Assembly: GCF_003710935.1 (NCBI RefSeq)
Contig: NZ_RHHS01000019.1
Coordinates: 1-45,905, forward strand
Direction: 5' to 3'
Length of the DNA: 45,905 bases
Source: Brevibacillus gelatini
GTDB taxonomy: Bacteria > Bacillota > Bacilli > Brevibacillales > Brevibacillaceae
The notes beneath the pieces are model-generated. The model saw nothing but the letters and a program-made list of their open reading frames with translations. It did no database searches and was not told where the DNA came from. Position 1 is the first letter of the stretch. Each line of letters opens with the position of its first letter. The position numbers were made by a program, and so were the translations under genes. Below are positions 32,952 to 41,439 of the stretch, piece after piece.

Positions 32952-33425
32952 TCAGCCCAGCTGTTCTGGCGGCATAAACTGGAGCAGTCCGAAGGCGACT
33001 GCTGCCGTAAGGATGATGCTCCAGATCACGATGCCAATCGACATCCACCACATCAGCCTGCCAGGCGGTGCCCCGAGCGAAATGCCGATTGCCGCCCCAA
33101 GCGGAGCGCCTGTCAACAGCGGAGAAGCGAGTCCAAGTCCGATTACCCCGTACTTCTCCCAGATGCGGCCCATCCGGCTTTGCCGCCCTGCTTTTTTCTC
33201 CACGCGCTTCATCAGCCAGCTGCGGAGCGAACCGCCCAGATAGATGACAATCCCGGCGCTGGCAATCGCGCCAAGAGCACTGAAAATCCCGGTAAGAATC
33301 GGAGGCAGCTGCAGTACAAAGCCGATCGGAATCGCTCCCCACAGTTCAAGCATACTTGTCAGTGCAACCATCCCGCATTTCCATAACATGTCCATAATCT
33401 CACGCAATTCTCCTCTCGTGGCCAT
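32952..33425 (-). CDS. Small multidrug export-type membrane protein
   Basis: A protein of about 157 residues with three or four hydrophobic helices, matching the Sm_multidrug_ex family. Recognisable parts are ELWGAIPIGFVLQLPP in the first half and SPLLTGAPLGAAIGISLGAP in the second. The family name implies drug export, but the activity is poorly supported. The start is uncertain: the ATG at 33425 has AGGA upstream, and an ATG at 33395 follows a better AGAGGAG but with long spacing. Confidence 0.65.
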   Translation of the reverse strand: MATRGELREIMDMLWKCGMVALTSMLELWGAIPIGFVLQLPPILTGIFSALGAIASAGIVIYLGGSLRSWLMKRVEKKAGRQSRMGRIWEKYGVIGLGLASPLLTGAPLGAAIGISLGAPPGRLMWWMSIGIVIWSIILTAAVAFGLLQFMPPEQLG

Positions 33426-33483
33426 ACTTGATCCTGCCATGAGATACGAATGAAACGGAAAAAAGGTAGCACTTTTTTCCAGA

Positions 33484-34479
33484 TCAGGAAGTGACGTCTC
33501 TGCGGGTAAAGACAGTGTATGCTACAATCAGCGCCGCCACCGCCCAGATCGTCAGTACAGCCAGCGAGAACGGCAGCGTCATTCCTTTGATCGGGGGCAG
33601 CGTGCCATTGAGGTAATTGGTGAGCTGCAGGTTGACGACAAACAAGTATTTGGACGATTCCCATGACGAAGCCATCTGCGTCAGGATCGTTCCGCTGATG
33701 AGCGCCGCCATCATGATGCCCATGCCTGCCGCGGCGCTGCGAATCAGGACGGAGACCATGAACGTCACGGTTCCGACGACGATGCACACAAACCAGCCAA
33801 GCCCGTACTGCATGAGCAGAAATTGCCACTGCGGCAGCATGAACGCTCCCGACGTCACAAGCTCCCCGCCTGACACCTCGAAGCCTGTGAGAATCGGCAA
33901 GTCCCAGCCGGAATAGCCAAACACGACACCCGACAGCAAGTAGGCCAGGATAAGCGTCATCAGAACGGTCAGGGAAGTGAACAGCAAGAGCGTAATGTAC
34001 TTGCTGGTCAGCACCTTCCAGCGCCGCACAGGTCTGGTCAAAAGCAGCTTGATCGTCCCTTCGCTGAACTCGGCCGAGACAATATCGACCGCAAGCACCA
34101 CGATTATCATCGGCAAAAACATGGAGATGGCCTGATCCATGAAGCCGCGGGCAAACGTCGGGCCACCGGGTGCCATCGGGTTAATATCATGGTCGAGGTA
34201 ATACTGCTGCTGCTGAATCCGGATTTTGATAAAATCGCGCCATTCGTCCGGAAGCCGGCTGGACGCGAGCCGGTTTTGCATGTCGACGATCTGCTGGGTC
34301 AACAGCGGCCGCCAGTCCGTTGTGCCCATCCGCTCCTGCGCGGTCACGACCGAGCGGTACTGGGCGTATGTAAAAATCGGGATCAGAATGGCGAGAATCA
34401 GCACGACCACGAGAAAGCGGCGGCGGCGCAGCAATTTGACCGTTTCGTTTTGGACGAGGCCCAGCATGCTTTGATTCAT
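33484..34479 (-). CDS. ABC-2 type exporter permease
   Basis: A 331-residue membrane protein with one N-terminal helix (VVVLILAILIPIF), an extracytoplasmic domain (about 45-115) and five C-terminal helices, the layout of ABC-2 permeases. The core includes EFSEGTIKLLLTRPVRRWKV, the elbow-helix signature. The ATG overlaps the stop codon of the ATPase gene by 4 bp (ATGA). GGAGGAG precedes it. Relatives export peptides or toxic compounds such as bacitracin; the substrate is unknown. Confidence 0.85.
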   Translation of the reverse strand: MNQSMLGLVQNETVKLLRRRRFLVVVLILAILIPIFTYAQYRSVVTAQERMGTTDWRPLLTQQIVDMQNRLASSRLPDEWRDFIKIRIQQQQYYLDHDINPMAPGGPTFARGFMDQAISMFLPMIIVVLAVDIVSAEFSEGTIKLLLTRPVRRWKVLTSKYITLLLFTSLTVLMTLILAYLLSGVVFGYSGWDLPILTGFEVSGGELVTSGAFMLPQWQFLLMQYGLGWFVCIVVGTVTFMVSVLIRSAAAGMGIMMAALISGTILTQMASSWESSKYLFVVNLQLTNYLNGTLPPIKGMTLPFSLAVLTIWAVAALIVAYTVFTRRDVTS

Positions 34480-35405
34480 TTCTCTCCTCCTCCCCCTGTC
34501 AGCGTCAGGAACAAGTCTTCCAGCGTCACCGTTTTCGTGGCAATCCCGACCACCGGAACTCCCGCCTGCACCAGCTTCTGGTTGACTTCCGCTACCCGCT
34601 CCATGTCCATCCGCGTCCTTACGCTTTCCTCCCCGACGGTCAAAAGATCCGTCACGGCGTTGTGCCCGCGCAGCACCTCCAGCGCTTTTGGCAGGTGGGC
34701 ATGGGGAATCGTCCATTCCACCTGGTCGGCAAACTGCTCCATCAGCTCCTGCACCAGCCCGACCGAAATGACTTTTCCTTGATTGATAATCGCCACCCGA
34801 TCGCACATCATCTCGATTTCGCTGAGCAGGTGGCTGGAAATGAAGACGGCAAGCCCCTCCTCCTCGGCCAGACGGCGGATGAACTGGCGCAGCTCGCGAA
34901 TCCCTGCCGGGTCCAGCCCGTTCGTCGGCTCGTCGAGAATCAGGATTTTCGGCCGATGCAGCAGTGCTTGCGCAATTCCGAGCCGCTGCCGCATCCCGAG
35001 CGAATACGTTTTGACTTTGTCGTCAATCGCCCGCTCCAGGTCGACGAAGCGAACGATTTCTTCGATTCTCTCCTGCGTAATCCCGCCGCTCATGCGGGCA
35101 AATTGCTCCAGGTTTTCCCTGCCTGTCAAAAATTTGTACAGCTCGGGATTTTCCACGATGCAGCCGACTTGCGAAATCGCCTCCGGAAAGTTCTCCCTGA
35201 GCGAAATTCCGCCGATGCGAATATCTCCCCCGTCTGCCTTGGCCAGGCCGACCAGCATGCGAATCGTCGTCGTCTTGCCCGCACCGTTTGGCCCCAAAAA
35301 GCCAAACACCTCCCCAGCGAACACATCGAATGTAATATCGTGAATGATCTGCTTTTTGCCGATCGTTTTTTGCAATCGTGATACGGCGAGGACTGTTTCG
35401 CCCAA
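34476..35405 (-). CDS. ABC-2 exporter ATP-binding protein (BcrA-like)
   Basis: A 309-residue ATPase with Walker A GPNGAGKTTT, signature YSLGMRQRLG, Walker B ILILDEPTNGLD and the switch His in SSHLLSE. The C-terminal 80 residues are the usual extension of BcrA-type ATPases. The TTG at 35405, six or seven bases after GGAGGG, is the start. The reading frame stays open for another 540 bp upstream, but that part lies opposite the SGNH lipase gene and is not ATPase-like. It is translationally coupled to the permease. Confidence 0.88.
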   Translation of the reverse strand: MGETVLAVSRLQKTIGKKQIIHDITFDVFAGEVFGFLGPNGAGKTTTIRMLVGLAKADGGDIRIGGISLRENFPEAISQVGCIVENPELYKFLTGRENLEQFARMSGGITQERIEEIVRFVDLERAIDDKVKTYSLGMRQRLGIAQALLHRPKILILDEPTNGLDPAGIRELRQFIRRLAEEEGLAVFISSHLLSEIEMMCDRVAIINQGKVISVGLVQELMEQFADQVEWTIPHAHLPKALEVLRGHNAVTDLLTVGEESVRTRMDMERVAEVNQKLVQAGVPVVGIATKTVTLEDLFLTLTGGGGEK

Positions 35406-35440
35406 GGTGCGCCCTCCTGTCTTTGTTTCGCTTCCCGCAA

Positions 35441-35470
35441 CTGACGGGAGCGTTTCGTTTATGGTACACT
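35441..35470 (+). promoter_or_regulatory. Probable promoter for the SGNH lipase gene
   Basis: CTGACG (35441-35446) and TACACT (35465-35470) are 18 bp apart. Confidence 0.45.
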
Positions 35471-35535
35471 GGCATAAGATGTCCCACCACATTATACCAT
35501 GTCTACACACTTCCCATCGAATAGGAGGATAGCCG

Positions 35536-36324
35536 ATGCGCACATCCGGCAAACTTCTCTGGCGCACGACCGGGTTGTTGTCGTTTCTGTCCTTTTTATT
35601 GTTTGCCACAGGCTTTGTCCTGGCGATGAACCCGCAGCAACTGGCCCCCTCCACAGGAGCGCCACCTGCAAAAACCGCCGAGCCGACAGCCCCGTTGCCA
35701 AAAGAGGGCATCCACCATGTCGTCGCGCTCGGAGACTCGCTCACCCGCGGCGCTGGCGATGCGAACGGCCAGGGATATGTCGGGCTCGTCCGGCAAGCGT
35801 TGGAAAAAAAGGCCGAACACCCGATTACGTTTACGAATCTCGCCATTAACGGGCAGGAGTCGTCCGACCTGCTCAAGCAAATGTCCGAAGCGCAGGTCAA
35901 GACGCTGCTCGCCGAAGCCGACCTCATCCTGTTCACGATCGGCGGCAACGACTTGTTCAGGCAAACGGGCGGGCTTTACACGATCGACAAAGAAAAAGTG
36001 GCCGCAGCCACGGACAGGCTTGCGACCAACTACGAGGAAATCATCCGGCAAATGCGCCAGTTGAACAGCAGGGCGACGATTGTTTACACGTCGTTGTACA
36101 ACCCATTTGGCAATACGGAAGCGGCGGTCGATACGGTGCAGCCCGTTCTGGACTGGAACAGCACGGCCTCCGAGATTGCCTCCCGCTATCCGCAGGTGTT
36201 CGTCGTCCCGACGTATGACCTGTTCCTGCGCAAAGAGCAGGCGTATTTGTACACCGATCATTTTCACCCGAATGCAGAAGGCTATGCCCGCATCGCGGAA
36301 CGCATCATGCAGGCGCTAGAGTGA
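35536..36324 (+). CDS. Membrane-anchored SGNH/GDSL lipase
   Basis: A 262-residue esterase of the SGNH (GDSL) family. An N-terminal hydrophobic helix (about 12-30) anchors or exports it, followed by a Pro/Ala-rich linker. The catalytic blocks are GDSLT (Ser68), the Gly block at INGQES, IGGND, and the Asp-x2-His pair in YTDHFHPNAEGY near the C-terminus. It probably acts on lipid or acyl groups outside the cell. ATAGGAGG precedes the ATG. Its last 9 bp overlap the convergent MFS gene. Confidence 0.88.
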   Translation: MRTSGKLLWRTTGLLSFLSFLLFATGFVLAMNPQQLAPSTGAPPAKTAEPTAPLPKEGIHHVVALGDSLTRGAGDANGQGYVGLVRQALEKKAEHPITFTNLAINGQESSDLLKQMSEAQVKTLLAEADLILFTIGGNDLFRQTGGLYTIDKEKVAAATDRLATNYEEIIRQMRQLNSRATIVYTSLYNPFGNTEAAVDTVQPVLDWNSTASEIASRYPQVFVVPTYDLFLRKEQAYLYTDHFHPNAEGYARIAERIMQALE

Positions 36325-37551
36325 TTCTGCCCTGCTCTGATTGAGCGACTTGCCTTGGGTGGCGAAGTAAACCCGTTGACCCGCCCACTGGAATGCGCTG
36401 CTCGCCATGGAAAACGCCGCTACGGTCAAGAACAGTGTCGTACCGCCGTAAAGCCCGAGAAGCAGGCCGCCCATCCACGGGCCGATGAACTGTCCAATGT
36501 TGCTGAAGCTTTTCGCGCCGTAATAGCTGCCGCGCATGGCTTCCGGGGCCATGCGGTCAATCAGGACGTCACTCGCGGTAAAGGTCAAAATTTCCCCAAA
36601 TGTAAACAGCACCATCCCGATAATAAAGACGAGCCAGGAGTTGGCGTAGGCAAAACCGACGTCACCAAGCGCATACAGGACGTTTCCCACCACAATCGCG
36701 GTGAGAGGCGTCTTTTTTTCGGCCCATCTGGTCAGCGGCATCTGCATGAGCACGACCACGACGGCGTTGACGCTCATCAGGATGGCAAACAGTTCGGCAC
36801 CGGAAGCAACGGTCATCTCCGTGAACTTGGCGAGGGTGGACGACATCTGCGAATAGCCGATTGCGCCCAGCATGCCTGCAAATATGTAGAAGCGAAACGC
36901 CTTGTCGTGCACGATCACGCTGAAAGCACGGCCAAAGGTGATCGTCTCTTTCTTTTGTCCCTCGATCTGTCTGATCCCGAACTTGTTCAACAGCGCTTGC
37001 AAGCTGATGACGTAGACGAGGTAAATGAGTGCCGTAATCAGAAAAGGCAAGGCGACAGATGTTTTCGCCAGCACAGCGCCCGCGATTGGTCCGATCGCAA
37101 CTCCGACGTTGATCGCCGTGTAGCGCAGACCAAATACCCGGAAGCGCTTCTCAGGAGGCGTCACGTCGGCCATCAGCGCCTGTGACACCGGCTCGTAAAA
37201 CGAGCGACAGAGCCCGCCTGCCATGTTGAGCAAAAGCAAAATCAGCGGGTTTTTGCTGAGCGCAAACCCGATAAATACGAGCGTCCAGACGTACAGCGCT
37301 CCCAGCATGACCCGTCTGCGGCCGATCCGGTCTGACAGCGTTCCGGCAATAAAGCCGCCAATCGTCCCGGCGAGCGGCCCGGCCCCGATGGTCAGGCCAA
37401 TCATGGCCAGGTCCATATCGGTCTGGTTGGACAAGTATAAAAACAAAAACGGCATACTCATCGAACTGGCAGCCCTGACGAACACGGTCCCTGCGACCAG
37501 CGACCAGACGATCGGGTGATACTCTTGCATACGTGATTTGATCCAGCTCAT
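36316..37551 (-). CDS. MFS exporter
   Basis: A 411-residue major facilitator protein with twelve hydrophobic helices. The loop 2-3 motif GTLSDRIGRRRVMLGA (near residue 70) is typical, and the helix 5 motif region reads AINVGVAIGPIAGAVL. This fits the drug/proton antiporter branch (MdtG/YttB-like). GGGGGGAGAG precedes the ATG. The promoter carries an operator-like sequence that also occurs upstream of fadH. Confidence 0.85.
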   Translation of the reverse strand: MSWIKSRMQEYHPIVWSLVAGTVFVRAASSMSMPFLFLYLSNQTDMDLAMIGLTIGAGPLAGTIGGFIAGTLSDRIGRRRVMLGALYVWTLVFIGFALSKNPLILLLLNMAGGLCRSFYEPVSQALMADVTPPEKRFRVFGLRYTAINVGVAIGPIAGAVLAKTSVALPFLITALIYLVYVISLQALLNKFGIRQIEGQKKETITFGRAFSVIVHDKAFRFYIFAGMLGAIGYSQMSSTLAKFTEMTVASGAELFAILMSVNAVVVVLMQMPLTRWAEKKTPLTAIVVGNVLYALGDVGFAYANSWLVFIIGMVLFTFGEILTFTASDVLIDRMAPEAMRGSYYGAKSFSNIGQFIGPWMGGLLLGLYGGTTLFLTVAAFSMASSAFQWAGQRVYFATQGKSLNQSRAESL

Positions 37552-37617
37552 CGTCTCTCTCCCCCCGACTGTTCTGCTTCATCCTGCCTACCAGAACAGA
37601 TGCTCTGTGATGCTCCT

Positions 37618-37656
37618 ATTGTAGTGAGGAGTCTATCGCTCGTCAATGAGCATTCA
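37618..37656 (-). promoter_or_regulatory. MFS promoter overlapped by an operator-like element
   Basis: On the minus strand TTGACG (37641-37646), a 17-bp spacer and TACAAT (37618-37623) form a strong promoter. TGAATGCTCATTGA (37643-37656) overlaps the -35 element. Its first 12 bases are identical to a sequence inside the perfect inverted repeat at 41214-41231. Confidence 0.6.
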
Positions 37657-37770
37657 AAATTTTTGGATTATGAAAAATTTCTATGAGGCTTATCAAAAAT
37701 TCGATAGCTGGCGTGGCTGCTTCGAAAGGACGCAATCTGGTTCGTCCGGGCGATCTGCCGTGTTTTTTCC

Positions 37771-37805
37771 ACTCAAAACAAAAAACCGGGACAACCCCGG
37801 TTTTT
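37771..37805 (-). terminator. Terminator overlapping the ytnP stop codon
   Basis: AAAAACCGGG (37781-37790) and CCCGGTTTTT (37796-37805) form the stem; the minus-strand T-run reads TTTTTTGTTTT. The ytnP stop codon lies at the edge of the stem. Confidence 0.8.
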
Positions 37806-38652
37806 ACTCGGCTATCTTGATCTGGTCAATAAGCTCTCCCTTGTCGTTCCACTTTACGGCTCGGTAGACATTGTCGTGGTAAAAGGTGAACCACGCCCCT
37901 TGGCGGATGCCGCCGTGAATCCATTCTTCCTTGGCGAAGATGGAGGTCATCGGGTAGTCGTCGTAGGCCATGACCCACAGCGGATTTTGGTGGGCGTGTG
38001 TCGGCATAATATCGGCGAGGTGCAACAGCAGGTGGCCTTGGCTTTCCATGCGGACGATGGCATGTCCCTGGCTGTGGCCGCCTGTATGGTGCAGGGTTAT
38101 GCCGGGAACGACCTCGAACGTGGCGCCGTACGTCTGCACCTGGGACTCGATGGGACGCCAGTTGTCCTCCCAGTAGGTATTGCGCGAACGGATGTTAGGC
38201 TCACGCATCTCGGCCCACTCCTGCTCCTGGACGTAGATCACCGCATTTGGAAACGTGGAAAAAAGCTGGCCGTCCTGGACGGAAACGAGGCCATTCGCAT
38301 GATCGTAGTGCATATGCGTCATGATGACGATGTCGATGTCAGCAGGCGTCAAGCCTTTTGCCGCAAGCCCCTCCTTCACTTGCGACTCTTCCACCAGGCC
38401 GAAGTTGCGCTTCTGTTTCTCGGTCAGCCGCTCATTTCCGATGCCGGATTCGATCAGGATGCGTTTTCCGTGGGCTTGTACCAAAATCGGGTCTGCGCGC
38501 AGCGGAATCTGGTTCAAATCGTTCGCCGGGTAGCGCTTGCTCCACAGCGGCTTGGGTACTACCCCAAACATCGCGCCGCCATCGAGCTGTGTCAGACCGC
38601 CTTTGAGCCACGTCAAATGCAGCTCGCCTACTTGCCATTCATTACTTGCCAA
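37804..38652 (-). CDS. ytnP: YtnP-type quorum-quenching lactonase
   Basis: A 282-residue metallo-beta-lactamase-fold lactonase. The N-terminal LTWLKGGLTQLDGGAMFGVV and the zinc motif HMHYDHANG (near residue 110) match YtnP of B. subtilis, which degrades N-acyl homoserine lactones and streptomycete signals. Further ligands are in HHTGGHSQGH and LLHLADIMPTH. The TTG at 38652 is the start, eight bases after GAGGAGG, giving the expected length. The gene is monocistronic. Confidence 0.9.
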   Translation of the reverse strand: MASNEWQVGELHLTWLKGGLTQLDGGAMFGVVPKPLWSKRYPANDLNQIPLRADPILVQAHGKRILIESGIGNERLTEKQKRNFGLVEESQVKEGLAAKGLTPADIDIVIMTHMHYDHANGLVSVQDGQLFSTFPNAVIYVQEQEWAEMREPNIRSRNTYWEDNWRPIESQVQTYGATFEVVPGITLHHTGGHSQGHAIVRMESQGHLLLHLADIMPTHAHQNPLWVMAYDDYPMTSIFAKEEWIHGGIRQGAWFTFYHDNVYRAVKWNDKGELIDQIKIAE

Positions 38653-38688
38653 ATCATTCAGCCTCCTCGCCTGCATGTACTGTTAGAA

Positions 38689-38720
38689 AAAAGCGAAAAG
38701 CACCCCACAAAGGGTGCCTT
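38689..38720 (-). terminator. Terminator for the gene at 38719
   Basis: On the minus strand GGCACCC pairs with GGGTGC, followed by TTTTCGCTTTTTT. Confidence 0.7.
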
Positions 38721-39015
38721 ACTGCTTCTCTGCCACACTCACGGTTCTGGTCGCAGGGGCGATTTCCAGCAGGAGCTCGCTCGATACGGCCTGAACGGTA
38801 ACATCTGAGTCGGAACGTCTATGATGAAGCACGAGTTGAGCAACCTTTTCATTTTCGCGGTACATACTGATTAATGTCTGAAGTGGGTTTGCGCTACCAC
38901 CCGCAATCATCTTAAACCCCGGGGCAATCGTAAACGTCCATCCCTCCACCTCTACTACCTGTGCAGTGGAGTACAGGAAGTAACGTTTTCCTAAAAGAAT
39001 GCCATTTTGGTTCAT
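38719..39015 (-). CDS. Hypothetical protein, 98 residues
   Basis: An unrecognised small protein with alternating beta-prone segments (KRYFLYSTAQVVEVEGWTF) and a C-terminal half rich in Val and Glu (VQAVSSELLLEIAPATRTV). It has no signal peptide or membrane helix. The ATG at 39015 follows GGGGGC. A perfect 0A-box sequence lies about 80 bp upstream, hinting at stationary-phase or sporulation control. It ends in its own terminator. Confidence 0.5.
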   Translation of the reverse strand: MNQNGILLGKRYFLYSTAQVVEVEGWTFTIAPGFKMIAGGSANPLQTLISMYRENEKVAQLVLHHRRSDSDVTVQAVSSELLLEIAPATRTVSVAEKQ

Positions 39016-39093
39016 CAAGGCGAAAGCCCCCAATCACGTGAATTTAAACAGTACGCCTCCATTGTGCAAGAATTTAAGTATGTTGAAAAGCGA

Positions 39094-39102
39094 TTCGACA
39101 AA
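39094..39102 (-). promoter_or_regulatory. Perfect Spo0A-box match
   Basis: The minus strand reads TTTGTCGAA, an exact match to TTTGTCRAA. It overlaps a possible -35 (TTGTCG) that is 18 bp from TTAAAT, the layout of some Spo0A-activated promoters. A second candidate promoter lies upstream (TCGGAA at 39154-39159 as read on plus, and ATCATA at 39131-39136). Confidence 0.4.
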
Positions 39103-39179
39103 AGTTCTGAAAAGACGACATCCTTTTCCCATCATACACGATTCACCCTATTTTCGGAATAGAAAATCTTTTGCGAACA

Positions 39180-41183
39180 TCAAATCGCTCTGCCAACCTG
39201 CGCTCCTTCCAGAATCGCCCGTTTGGCATCCAGTTCTCCCGCTTCTTTGGCCCCGCCGATCAGATGAACCGGAAGACGGCCTTCCAGCGCGTGATACAGC
39301 GACTGGTTCGGCGTCGCACCAGCCGCGATGATGACCGTATCAGCAGGCACGAGCTGCTCCTCGCCGTTTACGCTGATGTACACCCCTTCCGGAGCGATTC
39401 GCCTGTACTCGATCTGGGTCAGCATCTCCACGCCCTTTTGCTTTAATTGAGCCAATGTCGCCCAGCGCGTCGTTTTGCCCAATCCGCTGCCGACATGCTT
39501 GCCTCTGCGCAGCATGAACACTTTTCGCTTGCTCGCCTGCAGGCGGTGAATCGCCTGTTCGTCCAAAATCCGGTAGGACAGCAAATAGTCCGCCGTTTGC
39601 GCGGAAATGACTTCATGGTGGACGAGCAAATGGGACAAGTCACAGGCAATTCCCCCGGCCCCTACAATCGCCACTCTGTTTCCGACCTTCGCCTTGTGCT
39701 CGAACACTGCGTCGTACATGACGACATGCCCAAGCTCCCGGCCCGGAATCTCCGGCACGCGCGGAACAACTCCCGTCGCGATGACCACTTCCGCAAAGGC
39801 TTCCGCCACCAGCGCATCTGCGTCTGCTTCCGTGCCCAATCGGATCTCTACGCCAAGCCTTGCAAGCTGTGTGCGGTAGTAGCGCAGCGTCTCGTTGAAT
39901 TCCGCTTTGCCCGGCACCTGGCGCGCGTAGTTGAGCTGGCCGCCAATCCGCTCTTGTTTTTCGAACAGGACGACCTGGTGCCCGCGCTCGGCCAGCACCC
40001 GTGCCGCCTCCAGTCCTGCGGGACCCGCGCCCACGACCGCCACCTTTTTCCTGACAGCCGCCGGAACAAGCGCCCACTCCGCCTCTCTGCCGACCTGCGG
40101 ATTGACCAGACAGGACGCCACTTTGCCATCAAAAATATGGTCGAGACAAGCCTGGTTGCAGGCAATGCACGTGTTGACCTCATCAAAGCGTCCTTGCACA
40201 CTTTTTGCCACAATTTGCGGGTCGGCCAAAAAAGGCCGGGCCATGGACACAAGATCGCAATGCCCTGCGCGCAAAATTTCTTCCGCATGACGCACATCGT
40301 TAATCCGGTTGCTGGCGATCACCGGAATGCTGACCGCCTGCTTGACCTGCCGGGCGACCCACACATACGCGCCACGCGGAACCAGCATGGAAATCGTCGG
40401 CACTTTCGACTCGTGCCAGCCAATTCCGATATTGAGCGCATCAACCCCGGCTTCTTCCAGCATGCGGGCAAATTGCAGCGTTTCCTCCATAGTCGTACTG
40501 TCCGGAATCAGATCGAGCCCGGACATGCGAAACATCACAGGAAAATCAGGCCCCACCGCCGCGCGTACCCGCTTCGCCACCTCGATGCCGAAGCGCGCCC
40601 GCCGCGCAAAGTCTCCCCCCCACTCGTCCTGACGCTGGTTGGTGACAGGCGAAAGAAACTGGTTGATGAGATAACCTTCCGAGCCCATAATTTCCACGGC
40701 GTCAAAGCCAGCCTTTTGCGCACGGACCGCTCCGGCGGCAAAGGCAGCAATGGTCTGTTCAATCTCTGCCGCATCCAGCTCCCGCGGCTTGCTGCGATTG
40801 ATCGGCGCCTGCAAGGGCGAAGGCGCTACCGGATCAAGCCCTGTTGCCTCCTTGTACGCGTAACGGCCCGCATGAAAAAGCTGAAGCGCGATTCTGCCCT
40901 GCGCCTGATGAACTTTTTCCGTAATCACCCTCAACTGCTCGATGTGCTCATCCAGGTATACGTTGCAGTACACTTCGCCCATGCCGCCCTCTGGCAGCAC
41001 AGCAGCGCCTCCGGTCACGATCAATCCGGCTCCCCCACTGGCCCGCTCTGCGTAAAAATCAGCGAGACGGGCAACACCGTCCGGCAGTCGTTCAAAACCG
41101 ACGTGCATGGACCCCATCATGATCCGGTTCGGCAGTGTCAAAGTACCAATCTGGACAGGTTCCAGTACGGTTGCAAGCTTCAA
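39180..41183 (-). CDS. fadH: 2,4-dienoyl-CoA reductase-type NADH:flavin oxidoreductase (FadH)
   Basis: A 667-residue two-part flavoprotein like E. coli FadH (672). The N-terminal old-yellow-enzyme barrel (about 1-330) starts with NRIMMGSMHVGFE. A 4Fe-4S cluster site follows (CIACNQACLDHIFDGKVASC, about 340-360). The C-terminal NAD(P)H-binding part has VVGAGPAGLEAARVLAERGH near 385. It reduces dienoyl-CoA during breakdown of unsaturated fatty acids. The TTG at 41183 follows AGGGAGGG; an upstream ATG at 41225 falls inside the operator repeat and has no ribosome site. Confidence 0.88.
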   Translation of the reverse strand: MKLATVLEPVQIGTLTLPNRIMMGSMHVGFERLPDGVARLADFYAERASGGAGLIVTGGAAVLPEGGMGEVYCNVYLDEHIEQLRVITEKVHQAQGRIALQLFHAGRYAYKEATGLDPVAPSPLQAPINRSKPRELDAAEIEQTIAAFAAGAVRAQKAGFDAVEIMGSEGYLINQFLSPVTNQRQDEWGGDFARRARFGIEVAKRVRAAVGPDFPVMFRMSGLDLIPDSTTMEETLQFARMLEEAGVDALNIGIGWHESKVPTISMLVPRGAYVWVARQVKQAVSIPVIASNRINDVRHAEEILRAGHCDLVSMARPFLADPQIVAKSVQGRFDEVNTCIACNQACLDHIFDGKVASCLVNPQVGREAEWALVPAAVRKKVAVVGAGPAGLEAARVLAERGHQVVLFEKQERIGGQLNYARQVPGKAEFNETLRYYRTQLARLGVEIRLGTEADADALVAEAFAEVVIATGVVPRVPEIPGRELGHVVMYDAVFEHKAKVGNRVAIVGAGGIACDLSHLLVHHEVISAQTADYLLSYRILDEQAIHRLQASKRKVFMLRRGKHVGSGLGKTTRWATLAQLKQKGVEMLTQIEYRRIAPEGVYISVNGEEQLVPADTVIIAAGATPNQSLYHALEGRLPVHLIGGAKEAGELDAKRAILEGAQVGRAI

Positions 41184-41213
41184 GGTACGACCCTCCCTGT
41201 TGATAATTGACGA

Positions 41214-41231
41214 ATGAATGCTCATTCATTT
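41214..41231. promoter_or_regulatory. Perfect inverted repeat upstream of fadH, TetR-type operator
   Basis: AATGAATG (41214-41221) and CATTCATT (41224-41231) flank a 2-bp centre. It resembles Bacillus FadR sites (TGAATGANTANTCATTCA) but has a spacing 4 bp shorter, so it is a related rather than identical operator. A 12-bp core recurs at the MFS promoter. Confidence 0.6.
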
Positions 41232-41380
41232 TTCATCTATTCCATTCTGCACGCCAGCTTGTAAATCCTGCCCGACTGTCGGACAAAACAAAACCAATTC
41301 TCTTACTTGGCGTGCCTGCCGCGGTGAATTTTCCCTCCCTCACACAAGGTATCACTTTTTTCAGACGGGCAAAAAAGTCC

Positions 41381-41413
41381 AAAAAGGCCCAGGTACCCTT
41401 CACCTGAGCCTTT
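41381..41413 (-). terminator. Terminator after the gene at 41440
   Basis: On the minus strand AAAGGCTCAGGT pairs with ACCTGGGCCTTT, followed by TT. Confidence 0.75.
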
Positions 41414-41439
41414 GCTTCAACCGCTGTGTTGCGGCCTGC

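Noticed and set aside
35406..35948. Upstream extension of the ABC-2 ATPase frame
   Set aside because: It is antisense to the SGNH lipase gene and has no ATPase-like sequence; the TTG at 35405 has a good ribosome site.
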